Shown one piece after another: positions 1-7,024 of a DNA stretch of 16,160 nt (its first letter is position 1; every line of letters begins with the position of its first letter). The position numbers and the translations under genes are program-made. The stretch is from Holosporales bacterium (GTDB lineage Bacteria; Pseudomonadota; Alphaproteobacteria; RUG11792), in NCBI GenBank assembly GCA_031263345.1, contig JAISFY010000045.1, positions 1 to 16,160 of the forward strand, in the 5' to 3' direction. The notes beneath the pieces are model-generated. The model was not told the origin of the DNA and did not search any database. It saw only the letters and a program-made list of their open reading frames with translations.

Positions 1-310
1 TACCATTAGAAGTAGTAACAATATAACCATTGGCAGAAATGATAACTCCAGATTTTACGGCAGGATGAGGTGCTCGTGAGTCAGTTTCCTCGAGAAAAAC
101 CGAATTGAATACCCTCTTATCACTGGATTTGCAGCCAGGTGGTATCATATACAGCAGCACGACTGCATCAACACTTTGTGCAACTACTTTCCTCATTACC
201 TCCAAATTCATTGGAGATAGGAAGTTAGACTTTTTTGTTGTAGCATGAGTAACAGACCAGATGCTAACTAGCAGCAGTATGGTGATCGATTTTAAAATCC
301 CACCAATCAT
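1..310 (-). CDS. DegP/HtrA-like secreted protein, N-terminal part (runs off the window)
   Basis: This is the first 103 codons of a gene that continues past the window edge. ATG at 310-308 lies 5 bases after the tssC stop, so it is probably the third gene of the tssB-tssC transcript; no clear Shine-Dalgarno is seen. Residues 1-23 form a typical Sec signal peptide: Lys7, a hydrophobic core ITILLLVSIW, and a likely cut after THA. Residues 36-52 then resemble the start of an HtrA mature region, and residues 87-99 read SGVIISANGYIVT, the strand that leads to the catalytic His in DegP/HtrA (family pattern GSGVIIxxxGYIVTNNHV). Here the next residues are TSNG, so Asn102 occupies the His position. The Asp and Ser of the triad lie outside the window. 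If the family call is right, the protein is periplasmic and possibly a proteolytically dead chaperone-type member. HtrA is not a standard T6SS component. The family call is moderate because only one motif is visible. Confidence 0.55.
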   Translation of the reverse strand, partial: MIGGILKSITILLLVSIWSVTHATTKKSNFLSPMNLEVMRKVVAQSVDAVVLLYMIPPGCKSSDKRVFNSVFLEETDSRAPHPAVKSGVIISANGYIVTTSNG

Positions 311-315
311 GGCGT

Positions 316-1782
316 TTAACCGGCCCTAGCCGGAAGATTGGTAACAAGCCTAATTGAAGCCGTTAATTCCTCCATCTGGAAATGAGGTCTGAGATATATT
401 ACGGCCTTATAAGATCCTGGCGATCCAGGAACATCATATACATCTATCCGTCCCTCTCGCAGAGGATAGGCAGCCTTTACGTTCGCTGGAGCATCATCAT
501 TTAAAAGGATGTAAGCCGAAAGCCAGTTATTCAAATATGTTTCAACATTCTCTTTCGTCAGGAACACACCAATCTTATCTCTCATTATGACTTTGATGTA
601 GTGGGCAAATCTAGAGGCGGCAAGAAGATATGTTATCCTAGCCGAAATAGATGCATTAGCGTTAGCATCATCCAAATTATAGATCTTCGGTTTCTGAGTA
701 GTCTGACATCCAAAAAAGACAGCGAAGTCCGTCCCCTTACAGTAACACACCGAAATGAAACCCAGATCACTCAACTCCTTTTCGCGCCGATCGGTAATGG
801 CAACTTCTGTGGGACATTTAACAGCTTTATCCCCTTCTAATGTTTTAAAAATGTATGTCGGTAATCCTTCAACGACACCTCCTCCTTCGACTCCCCTTAT
901 AGCAGCCGTCCATTTATATAGAGCAAAAGCATTCGTTATCCGTTGAGCCATAGCATATACCGGATTGCCCCAGCAAAATCTATCCGTATTCCCGATCCCA
1001 ACATCCTCTGTAAAATTAAATTCTGCGACCGGCAGTGTACTTGGACCATACGGTAGTCTCATCAAGATCCTCGGTAAAAGGATGGTAACGTAACGAGAAT
1101 CCTCCGAATTACGAAATGAATTCCACTTTATGTAGTCAGGAGATTCAAAAAGTTTCGACAAATCTCTTGGTAACGGCATATCTTCAAACTTATCGAGATT
1201 AAAAAAGAGTGAAGAAACTGATGTTATGAACGGAGTATGAGCTGCGGCCGCTAGCCCAGATATATGTTCCAAGAATAATATGTCTTGCGGATGGTTAGTA
1301 AATGCAAAATCTCCAATTAGACATGAATACGGTGAGCCACCGAATGTCCCATACTCCTCTTCATAAATTTTCTTAAATAGAGCGCTCTGATCAAATTCGA
1401 TAGCCTTCGTTAGATCATCACGGAGATCTTGTAATGAAGTATTCAGCACTCTAATCTTGAGGCTAGAACTCGTCTCCGTATTCATTACGAAGTAATATAA
1501 TCCTCGCCACGAGCCTTCTAATTTCTGAAAATCTGGATGATGTAAAACCTCATTAATCTGCGATGAAAGAAGCTCATCAATCTCCACAATCCTGCGCATC
1601 AAAAATTGCACAATCCCACTATCAGATGGAGGTTCAGTTAATGCCTTTAACTCGGTAACCAAACTAGACAACAGTTCTATGGCAAATTCTTCCTGCTCTG
1701 GAAATCTAGCCATCTTTCTTTCGTGAAGGAGGATATCAAGAATGCTCGCTTCTTCTGGAACAACAATTACTTCATCGGACAT
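316..1782 (-). CDS. tssC: Type VI secretion contractile sheath large subunit TssC (VipB)
   Basis: This is the large sheath subunit, which assembles with TssB into the cytoplasmic contractile tube that drives the Hcp/VgrG spike out of the cell. It has 488 residues, the usual family length. The hallmark EGSWRGL sits at residues 89-95, followed by LKIRVLN (108-114). Next come the block around YEEEYGTFGGSPY (140-152) with LIGDFAF (155-161), then GNPVYAMAQRI (272-282) and the C-terminal PHFQMEEL segment that contributes to sheath interlocking and baseplate contact. All expected blocks are present without a frameshift. GGAG at 1793-1790 is 7 bases before the ATG, and the gene starts 18 bases after the tssB stop, so the two are one operon. 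The other T6SS genes (tssE, hcp, tssJLM, clpV and so on) are not in this window and would lie beyond position 1 or elsewhere in the genome. Confidence 0.96.
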   Translation of the reverse strand: MSDEVIVVPEEASILDILLHERKMARFPEQEEFAIELLSSLVTELKALTEPPSDSGIVQFLMRRIVEIDELLSSQINEVLHHPDFQKLEGSWRGLYYFVMNTETSSSLKIRVLNTSLQDLRDDLTKAIEFDQSALFKKIYEEEYGTFGGSPYSCLIGDFAFTNHPQDILFLEHISGLAAAAHTPFITSVSSLFFNLDKFEDMPLPRDLSKLFESPDYIKWNSFRNSEDSRYVTILLPRILMRLPYGPSTLPVAEFNFTEDVGIGNTDRFCWGNPVYAMAQRITNAFALYKWTAAIRGVEGGGVVEGLPTYIFKTLEGDKAVKCPTEVAITDRREKELSDLGFISVCYCKGTDFAVFFGCQTTQKPKIYNLDDANANASISARITYLLAASRFAHYIKVIMRDKIGVFLTKENVETYLNNWLSAYILLNDDAPANVKAAYPLREGRIDVYDVPGSPGSYKAVIYLRPHFQMEELTASIRLVTNLPARAG

Positions 1783-1800
1783 TCTATTTCTCCAACAACA

Positions 1801-2352
1801 TCACTCTGCAGCCGATTCTTCAACAGCTTCCGGAGCGCTAGGTGCCTGCTCATCAAAACGATCATCCAGCTCTTTCTTCAATTTCTCCAAATTATCATTA
1901 TTCTTCATAATCTGAGTTAGTAAAGCTTCGAGAGCATCATTCCCATCCATTTTCGCGATGAGGTTTTTTAGGGCATTTCTTTTGGTGTAAAGTACAGCCA
2001 AACTGGGGATATTTTTCGCCAAATTCTGAGGTGCAAAATCTTCCATACTTTCGAATGATAGTTCAATACTCATTTCTGGAACATCTTCAGAAAGCCTATT
2101 CTGAACCCTAATAACTAACCTAGGATTGATAATGGCCATCATTTCTCCGAAGTTATCACGATCCACCTCGACGAATTTCCTGTTTTTCATTACCGGAAGC
2201 GGTATTTCCGGATTGCCAGACAAATCCGCTAAAACACCAACAACGAAAGGTAATTCTCTTTTTTCAATGGCATCGCCAATTTCGACGTCATAAGTTATAT
2301 GGACCCTCGGCTTTCTTACCCTGCTAAGCGTATGCTGCCTACTTTCCGCCAT
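1801..2352 (-). CDS. tssB: Type VI secretion contractile sheath small subunit TssB (VipA)
   Basis: This is the small sheath subunit, the obligate partner of TssC; the heterodimers stack into the contractile sheath. It has 183 residues, slightly longer than many homologues. The family pattern is clear: RVHITYDVEIGDAIEKRELPF (17-36 region), GVLADLSG (39-46), the basic block KNRKFVEVDRDNF (56-68), INPRL, and the FES(M)EDFAPQNL motif near 104-115 followed by the L-K-N-L-I-A-K helix. The C-terminal tail (about 165-183) is Ala/Glu-rich and low in complexity. GAGGAA at 2366-2361 is 8 bases before the ATG. A promoter is seen at 2392-2420, so this is the first gene of the operon tssB-tssC-HtrA-like. 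TssB/TssC of this type belong to the classical proteobacterial T6SS rather than the Francisella or Bacteroidetes variants; that subtype call is from pattern memory only. Confidence 0.96.
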   Translation of the reverse strand: MAESRQHTLSRVRKPRVHITYDVEIGDAIEKRELPFVVGVLADLSGNPEIPLPVMKNRKFVEVDRDNFGEMMAIINPRLVIRVQNRLSEDVPEMSIELSFESMEDFAPQNLAKNIPSLAVLYTKRNALKNLIAKMDGNDALEALLTQIMKNNDNLEKLKKELDDRFDEQAPSAPEAVEESAAE

Positions 2353-2391
2353 AAACGAACTTCCTCGCCTTCAAAAAAAGATTCTATATAA

Positions 2392-2420
2392 GTTATATTA
2401 CTATCGCCAGATTAAAACAA
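2392..2420 (-). promoter_or_regulatory. Sigma70-type promoter of the tssB operon
   Basis: On the minus strand TTGTTT (2420-2415) is followed after exactly 17 bases by TATAAC (2397-2392). The expected start site is near 2385, leaving a leader of about 33 bases with the tssB Shine-Dalgarno. A 10-base direct repeat AAAATCTTTA (plus-strand reading) lies at 2421-2430, abutting the -35, and again at 2452-2461. Confidence 0.6.
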
Positions 2421-2511
2421 AAAATCTTTAAAATTAGTTAATATCTCTAACAAAATCTTTATGCTGAAGAGAATAAATTATATCAGACTTACGAATGCCA
2501 ATCAGGAATAT

Positions 2512-2540
2512 TTGCGTTATATGAAAAAAAGTGTTACAAT
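2512..2540 (+). promoter_or_regulatory. Sigma70-type promoter of the small secreted-protein gene
   Basis: TTGCGT (2512-2517) and TACAAT (2535-2540) are spaced 17 bases apart. The implied start site near 2547 lies inside the longest open frame, which begins at 2461. The first 40 codons of that frame are therefore unlikely to be translated, and this fixes the gene start downstream. Confidence 0.55.
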
Positions 2541-2580
2541 TAAACAAATGAGGAAATTAATATTTTGGAGAAGAGCTAAA

Positions 2581-3060
2581 GTGAGAATACAAAAAATAGC
2601 AGCGATTATGATCGTTGGCTTAATATGTGAAGTCTCTAACGCTAATTCCGTCGCGAATCAGGCTCCTGCAGGTCCCTCCGTAGGTTTCGACAAAGCCTCT
2701 GGACATCGCGTAGGTAAAAAACGTGGCTCCCATAAAATGCATCCTATACCCCAGCAACAAATAGCAACAGACGTAGCGACTATCAGTCCGGAGGCAGCTA
2801 TAGCAACAGCTGTACTAGCCCGATTGAAAGAGATCTCACAACGACGAAAAGCTGACGCAGCATCACAACAAACTGACATAGTGATAACGTTTAACCCTTC
2901 TGAAGCAAAGGTCGTGAAAAAAGGCGTGACATGTTATCTGAAATGTTTGGCTGGTAAGCAATGTTGGCAAGGTGGAATACAGCACCCATTCAGCTTCCAT
3001 CGAAGGGGGCATGCTCCCATGGGCCCTCACCACCGAGGACCGCATCCTCGTCGGAGGTAG
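2581..3060 (+). CDS. Small secreted basic His/Arg-rich protein, unrecognised
   Basis: I do not recognise this protein. The frame is open from 2461, but I choose GTG at 2581. It lies downstream of the promoter at 2512-2540, has GGAG at 2567-2570, 10 bases upstream, and begins a clean signal peptide (RIQK, then IAAIMIVGLIC, cut near VSNA). This gives 159 residues; ATG 2548 is the alternative. The mature part has a Gly/Lys/His stretch, a middle helix rich in Ala, Arg and Lys (around ATAVLARLKEISQRRK) and a Cys cluster in the pattern CYLKC-5-C. It ends in a His/Pro/Arg tail (HRRGHAPMGPHHRGPHPRRR). It is strongly basic with no other membrane segment. It is transcribed divergently from the T6SS sheath operon, which makes a T6SS-linked or host-directed role possible but unproven. 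The His tail and Cys cluster could bind metal; the Arg/Lys content could bind nucleic acid. Confidence 0.6.
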   Translation: MRIQKIAAIMIVGLICEVSNANSVANQAPAGPSVGFDKASGHRVGKKRGSHKMHPIPQQQIATDVATISPEAAIATAVLARLKEISQRRKADAASQQTDIVITFNPSEAKVVKKGVTCYLKCLAGKQCWQGGIQHPFSFHRRGHAPMGPHHRGPHPRRR

Positions 3061-3161
3061 TTCCCAGCGCCGCATTATAGACACAGATGCTCAAATGGGG
3101 AAGCCTAGAGTTGATGCTTCTGGGCCTCTCCACCCCCCCCTTTTGGCCAGGAGCTTTCTCC

Positions 3162-4442
3162 TCAACGCCTCAGGGCTTCGACCGGATCTAAATTCGAGGC
3201 TTTGGTGGCTGGGTATAATGTCGCAATGAAACAGAGTACTAGCGAAAATAGCACAATTCCTACGACCTCTCGCCAGTCCGTTTGAGATGGTATTTGAGAC
3301 AGGTAATAGATCTCCTCGCTGAATAGATTCGTATTTGATATCTTTTCGAGAACTCCTTTAATTTGATCGATATTAAGAGATACGAGGAGGCCGAGGCCGA
3401 GACCGGTTGCTGTACCGAAGGTGCCGATCGATGCTCCGATATAAAAAAATATTCGGAGAATAGTTTTCCTGGTAGCGCCGAAAGTTCTGAGAATTGCAAT
3501 ATCTCGTGTTTTACTGTTCGTCAACATCGTGAGTCCAGAAATAATATTAAAAATGGCAACTATGATGATAATGCTTAATATCAGTGTCATAACATTTTTT
3601 TCAACCACAACCGCATGAAAAATGCTAGCATCCGAATGTTTCCAATCCAATACGAAAAACTGATCTCCGAGAGTTTCTACTAGCTGATCTGTTGTCGATG
3701 AAACGGAATCCGCTCCTCGGATGAACACCTCTATCTGGGTTACCATATTTTCATAACTAAAAAATGATTGAGCCTCCTCCAGTGGCATCATTAAAATATT
3801 CTTATCATATTCGTTCATACCGACTTCAAAGACACCTGATATTTCAAAAATATCCTCCTTCGGAAAGGTGCCAAATGGAGTTATAATTCCATCTGGGAAA
3901 TATAATCGAATTTTATCCCCAACCTTGAGCCTCAGAGATTCCGCCATCCTCTTCCCAATCATCACATGCTGCCCCTGAAAAAATTTCAATGAGCCGTATT
4001 TGATATTTGCAGACACAAGTTTTTTCGATTGTAAATCTGACTTGCTGATGCCGTGGACGATGACCCCTCTCGCATCTCCACTCGCCATCAATACTACCTG
4101 CTTTTCGATTTGAGGTACGACAATCGCTACTTCAGTATTACTTCGTTTAATTTTATCGACTACCGTTTTATAGTCATCGATGCCAACTGACTTGGCATTG
4201 GTCACCACAATATGTCCCTTCATTCCTACGATCTTATCGATAAGTTCAGCTCTGAAACCGTTCATAACAGACGTAACGACAATCAGTGTCGCCACTCCTA
4301 AGACAATTCCCAAAAACGAAAACCATGAAACGACATACGCGAAACCAGCTCCTTTTCCAGGATGCAAGTATCGCCTCATAATAAAAATTTCCATCAATTG
4401 CTTATCGTAATAAAGATATGGCTTTGTCTCTGAGAACGACAT
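3162..4442 (-). CDS. lolC: Lipoprotein-releasing ABC transporter permease, LolC/LolE family
   Basis: This is the membrane subunit of the LolCDE machine, which extracts lipoproteins from the inner membrane and passes them to LolA. It has 426 residues. The N-terminal signature MRRYLHPGKGAGF is followed by TM1 (about 40-62, SWFSFLGIVLGVATLIVV) and SVMNGFRAEL. A periplasmic domain spans roughly 65-275, followed by TM2 (280-305, VMTLILSIIIIVAIFNIISG), the LTMLTNSKTRDIAILRTFGAT coupling loop, TM3 (about 330-355) and TM4 (about 390-410). It ends in ATKASNLDPVEALRR, typical of MacB/FtsX-like permeases. Alphaproteobacteria usually carry one such gene serving for both LolC and LolE, so the symbol is approximate. 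The ATG at 4442 overlaps the end of ftsB by 41 bases; the in-frame ATG at 4394 would start 7 bases after ftsB. Neither has a good ribosome site. The partner ATPase gene lolD is not next to it here. Confidence 0.9.
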   Translation of the reverse strand: MSFSETKPYLYYDKQLMEIFIMRRYLHPGKGAGFAYVVSWFSFLGIVLGVATLIVVTSVMNGFRAELIDKIVGMKGHIVVTNAKSVGIDDYKTVVDKIKRSNTEVAIVVPQIEKQVVLMASGDARGVIVHGISKSDLQSKKLVSANIKYGSLKFFQGQHVMIGKRMAESLRLKVGDKIRLYFPDGIITPFGTFPKEDIFEISGVFEVGMNEYDKNILMMPLEEAQSFFSYENMVTQIEVFIRGADSVSSTTDQLVETLGDQFFVLDWKHSDASIFHAVVVEKNVMTLILSIIIIVAIFNIISGLTMLTNSKTRDIAILRTFGATRKTILRIFFYIGASIGTFGTATGLGLGLLVSLNIDQIKGVLEKISNTNLFSEEIYYLSQIPSQTDWREVVGIVLFSLVLCFIATLYPATKASNLDPVEALRR

Positions 4443-4752
4443 CCTCTGGATAACAGTAATTTAAGACCGCTCTGCATCGCTCTTCCAAAAAATCAAGATC
4501 GAGAGTCTTACTACTGATCAAATCCACCCTCCTTTTCAGGATTTCTAAATCTGCGAGCTTCTTTCGCAGGATCATATTCCTTTCTTTAACTTGCCCCCTA
4601 ACCTTTACGTAGGATATAAGCCCATTCTCACCAGTTACGGAATGGAAAATCAGGTATACGAACGCCATAATAACAAACGCAACCCTGTAAGCAAGCTTTA
4701 CACTATTTGGAAGACCAACAAAACGCCCGAACAGACTCACTCTTACACACAT
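4402..4752 (-). CDS. ftsB: Septum formation initiator FtsB (DivIC family)
   Basis: This is a bitopic division protein of the FtsQLB complex that activates septal peptidoglycan synthesis. It has 116 residues from the ATG at 4752; a TTG two codons upstream (4758) is also open. One transmembrane helix (about 20-40, LAYRVAFVIMAFVYLIF) follows a short cytoplasmic stretch. It is followed by HSVTGENGLISY, equivalent to the family's Y-G-x-x-G-L turn, then a periplasmic coiled coil (about 50-85) and the tail LDLDFLEERCRAVLNYCYPEDVV, matching the alphaproteobacterial pattern of a Leu-Asp-x-Asp block, ER and a final P-x-E/D-V-V. It lies 76 bases downstream of pal and overlaps lolC, so the three may be co-transcribed. 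In many alphaproteobacteria ftsB sits between eno and pdhA; that context is not present here. Confidence 0.85.
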   Translation of the reverse strand: MCVRVSLFGRFVGLPNSVKLAYRVAFVIMAFVYLIFHSVTGENGLISYVKVRGQVKERNMILRKKLADLEILKRRVDLISSKTLDLDFLEERCRAVLNYCYPEDVVLRDKAISLLR

Positions 4753-4828
4753 ATACAAAAGGTTCGCGACTCAGCCGAAAGAATCGCAAACCTAACAAAA
4801 AAAATGACAAACTTAAATAAAACTATGA

Positions 4829-5305
4829 CTATGGCTCAACGGTAGTAACCGTACGGCGGTTCTTCGCATGAGCCATCTCATCCGTCCCAGTATCGACAAC
4901 TCTCTCCTTTCCATAGGATACCGTAGAAATCCTCGTTCCATCAACTCCGGAAGACTGGAGTGCCCTGGAAACAGAGTTAGCGCGCGCCTCACCGAGGGCC
5001 ATGTTGTACTCGCCCGTACCACGAACGTCAGTATGTCCGGCAACGCTGATCCTCGTACCACTATACGTCCTCAGCCAGCAAGCCTGTGCTTCGACACGCT
5101 TCTTCGCCGATTCAGTTAGAGTTGAGTCGTCAAAATTGAAGTAAACCGTCTGTGGAACATTGTTAGCAAAGTCATCCGCGCTCCCTTGTGTAACGGCAGC
5201 ATTGTTATTACCACCATCTCCTATAGGACACGTTCTGTTACAAGCGGCAGCTAGTATAGCAGCAGAAGCTGAAATGGCCACCACCAAAATCCTCATTTGG
5301 TTCAT
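4829..5305 (-). CDS. pal: Peptidoglycan-associated lipoprotein Pal (OmpA domain)
   Basis: This is the outer-membrane lipoprotein of the Tol-Pal system; its OmpA-like domain binds peptidoglycan and, in the known family, TolB, keeping the outer membrane attached during division. The frame is open from 5449, but ATG at 5305 (or 5296) starts the lipoprotein signal peptide: RILVVAISASAAILAAAC, with Cys22 as the lipidation site. That gives 158 residues. After a short Asn/Gly-rich linker the OmpA domain starts at about residue 52 (TVYFNFDDSTL). GHTDVRG (90-96), EYNMALGEARA (99-109), RISTVSYGKERVV and the final NRRTV (149-153) are all conserved. Upstream AAGGA lies 11 bases and CAGGA 2-3 bases before the ATG. 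tolQ, tolR, tolA and tolB, which usually precede pal, are absent; the upstream neighbour is the phosphoethanolamine transferase, 198 bases away. Confidence 0.93.
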   Translation of the reverse strand: MNQMRILVVAISASAAILAAACNRTCPIGDGGNNNAAVTQGSADDFANNVPQTVYFNFDDSTLTESAKKRVEAQACWLRTYSGTRISVAGHTDVRGTGEYNMALGEARANSVSRALQSSGVDGTRISTVSYGKERVVDTGTDEMAHAKNRRTVTTVEP

Positions 5306-5503
5306 AATCCTGTCCGTCCTTTGAAAAGTTAAAACAATTTCTATATGGTTCAGTTTATCAGATTTCATGCTTTCATTTAAAGCTCTGATCGCTATATTAT
5401 GCTTCATAACCTTAAATTGCTCGCTATCTGCAGCTTTTTTGCAACACAAACACTTCCCCTAATTTAACTACCAAAAAAATTGTTTTTTCGAAATTACTAT
5501 AAA

Positions 5504-7003
5504 TCAGCCAAATATACTCTTTTTCTCACTAAATTCATCAGAAGTTAATCGTGATATTGCGACAATCGAATGTATTAAATCGTTCGTTTTATAAACTTTA
5601 TTTACATTCCATCTATCGATAAATTTCTTATTGATTTTTTTATATTTGCTTGAATACCATACGATGAAAGGAATATCGAACATCGCGGGAGTCGATAGAG
5701 ATTCAACATGCGAATGCGGGCTATCCTGCGCCTCGGTAACGTCCTCCCCGTGATCAGAGAAGTATAACACGAACGCATCATCATCCAACTTTTTTACCAT
5801 ATCGATCACACTCTTTAGAATATAATCTGTATATAGTATGGAATTATTATACTGTGCGACATTAACAGATCTCGCATCTTTACTGCGTCCTTTAAATACC
5901 TCAAAATTCGGTAGATACCTTCGCGAATACGGAAGATGTGACCCCATCAAATGTAAAAATATTATCTTTCTTTTGGCTTCATCTTGAAGTATCTCCTGCA
6001 AATATTTCAAAAGTTCCTCATCACAATTCGATGATAATTTAGTTCTATAATGAGATTTATTAATAAATTTCTTAACGTCAGCCATGCTACCAATCATCGC
6101 CGTCAGAGAATCGCAGTTTCCGGATGTATACTGATTGGATAGCCAGAACGTCTTAAAACCAGCCTGGTTAAAAAATGTGATGATGTCTCCATTTGCAAAA
6201 TCTTCATCGAAACACAGTATTCCTTTCAGGGCCTTCTGCGTATGGCAATGAGCAGATCTAACCTCTTGAAATATCGTAAGCTCGCTTTTCATTGCATTAA
6301 AATTCGGAGTCGTATTAAGATTATAGCCGTAGATGCTCATATGCTCTTTATTGACTGATTCTCCGATAACGATTACATACGTTTGTGGCTCACCAGAGCT
6401 TACCAGCGATTTGATATTTTTAAACCTAAATCCGGCCCTTTTATTCAGAAGTTCTATGTTCCTCTTGAAATCTTGCCGATACTCGATGTATGCGAATAAA
6501 AGTTTTTCAAATGGATATTTATATCGATGATCTCCAAAACAAAATATTGGATAAATAATAAAAAAGGATGTAATTAAATACTTTTTTTGAATCCTTATTC
6601 GGATTTTATAATCACAAAACGACTGATCATGAAATAAAAACGATACTATACCCACTCCCCAGAACAATAATGTCATCATCAAAAGCTTCATAGATCGAAA
6701 ATGAACTATAAACTCTGTGGCTTCTTGCAAATTTGTTTCAAAAATACTCATAAACGAATTTGTACTTATTTCTGAATTAAAAAGAAGAATATGAATAATA
6801 TTAATATATATTGGCAAATACACTAGTGGTAAATAAATAATCTTGACGATCCTGATTTTTTCGTTCAAAATCAAAAATGGAATGGTGAGCGATGTTATCA
6901 TCGCGAGTGGTGACCAGATGCTCCAGATTCCCAATAATCTGTACAACATCTTCATAATAAACTCGGTAGCAAATGGAAAGATGATGTACCATATTGCCGA
7001 CAT
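5504..7003 (-). CDS. Phosphoethanolamine transferase, EptC/CptA-like (sulfatase fold)
   Basis: This is an inner-membrane enzyme that transfers phosphoethanolamine from phosphatidylethanolamine to an LPS acceptor such as lipid A, Kdo or core heptose. It has 499 residues, a little shorter than EptA or CptA. The N-terminal half has about four or five membrane segments (near 22-45, 52-76, 105-124, 142-157). The family's ETN..EA motif sits at 89-95. The soluble sulfatase-type domain begins near residue 205 with VIGES (Glu215) and YGYNLNTTPN. The catalytic Thr is Thr255 in HCHTQKAL. GFKTFWLSNQ, GSHLPY (His356) and SDHGED (Asp417, His418) supply the remaining metal site. The QKALKGILCF/FKTFWLSN context looks more like EptC/CptA than EptA. 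Which sugar it modifies cannot be told. It starts 21 bases after pepP and lacks a clear ribosome site; ATG 6955 is an alternative start. It is the last gene of the kdsA operon, consistent with an LPS role. Confidence 0.85.
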   Translation of the reverse strand: MSAIWYIIFPFATEFIMKMLYRLLGIWSIWSPLAMITSLTIPFLILNEKIRIVKIIYLPLVYLPIYINIIHILLFNSEISTNSFMSIFETNLQEATEFIVHFRSMKLLMMTLLFWGVGIVSFLFHDQSFCDYKIRIRIQKKYLITSFFIIYPIFCFGDHRYKYPFEKLLFAYIEYRQDFKRNIELLNKRAGFRFKNIKSLVSSGEPQTYVIVIGESVNKEHMSIYGYNLNTTPNFNAMKSELTIFQEVRSAHCHTQKALKGILCFDEDFANGDIITFFNQAGFKTFWLSNQYTSGNCDSLTAMIGSMADVKKFINKSHYRTKLSSNCDEELLKYLQEILQDEAKRKIIFLHLMGSHLPYSRRYLPNFEVFKGRSKDARSVNVAQYNNSILYTDYILKSVIDMVKKLDDDAFVLYFSDHGEDVTEAQDSPHSHVESLSTPAMFDIPFIVWYSSKYKKINKKFIDRWNVNKVYKTNDLIHSIVAISRLTSDEFSEKKSIFG

Positions 7004-7024
7004 TACGCGTATAGTTTTTTATTT

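Noticed and set aside
3149..3162. Hairpin AGGAG-CTTT-CTCCT at the lolC stop codon, considered as a terminator
   Set aside because: No T-run follows on either strand, and the stem is only five pairs.
5306..5449. Upstream extension of pal (48 extra codons)
   Set aside because: It would place a charged stretch before the lipoprotein signal peptide and lipobox; the start at 5305 fits Pal far better.
5473..5488. A7-TTG-T6 inverted repeat after the phosphoethanolamine transferase, considered as a terminator
   Set aside because: The stem is A-T only and would be too weak; the region is generally AT-rich.
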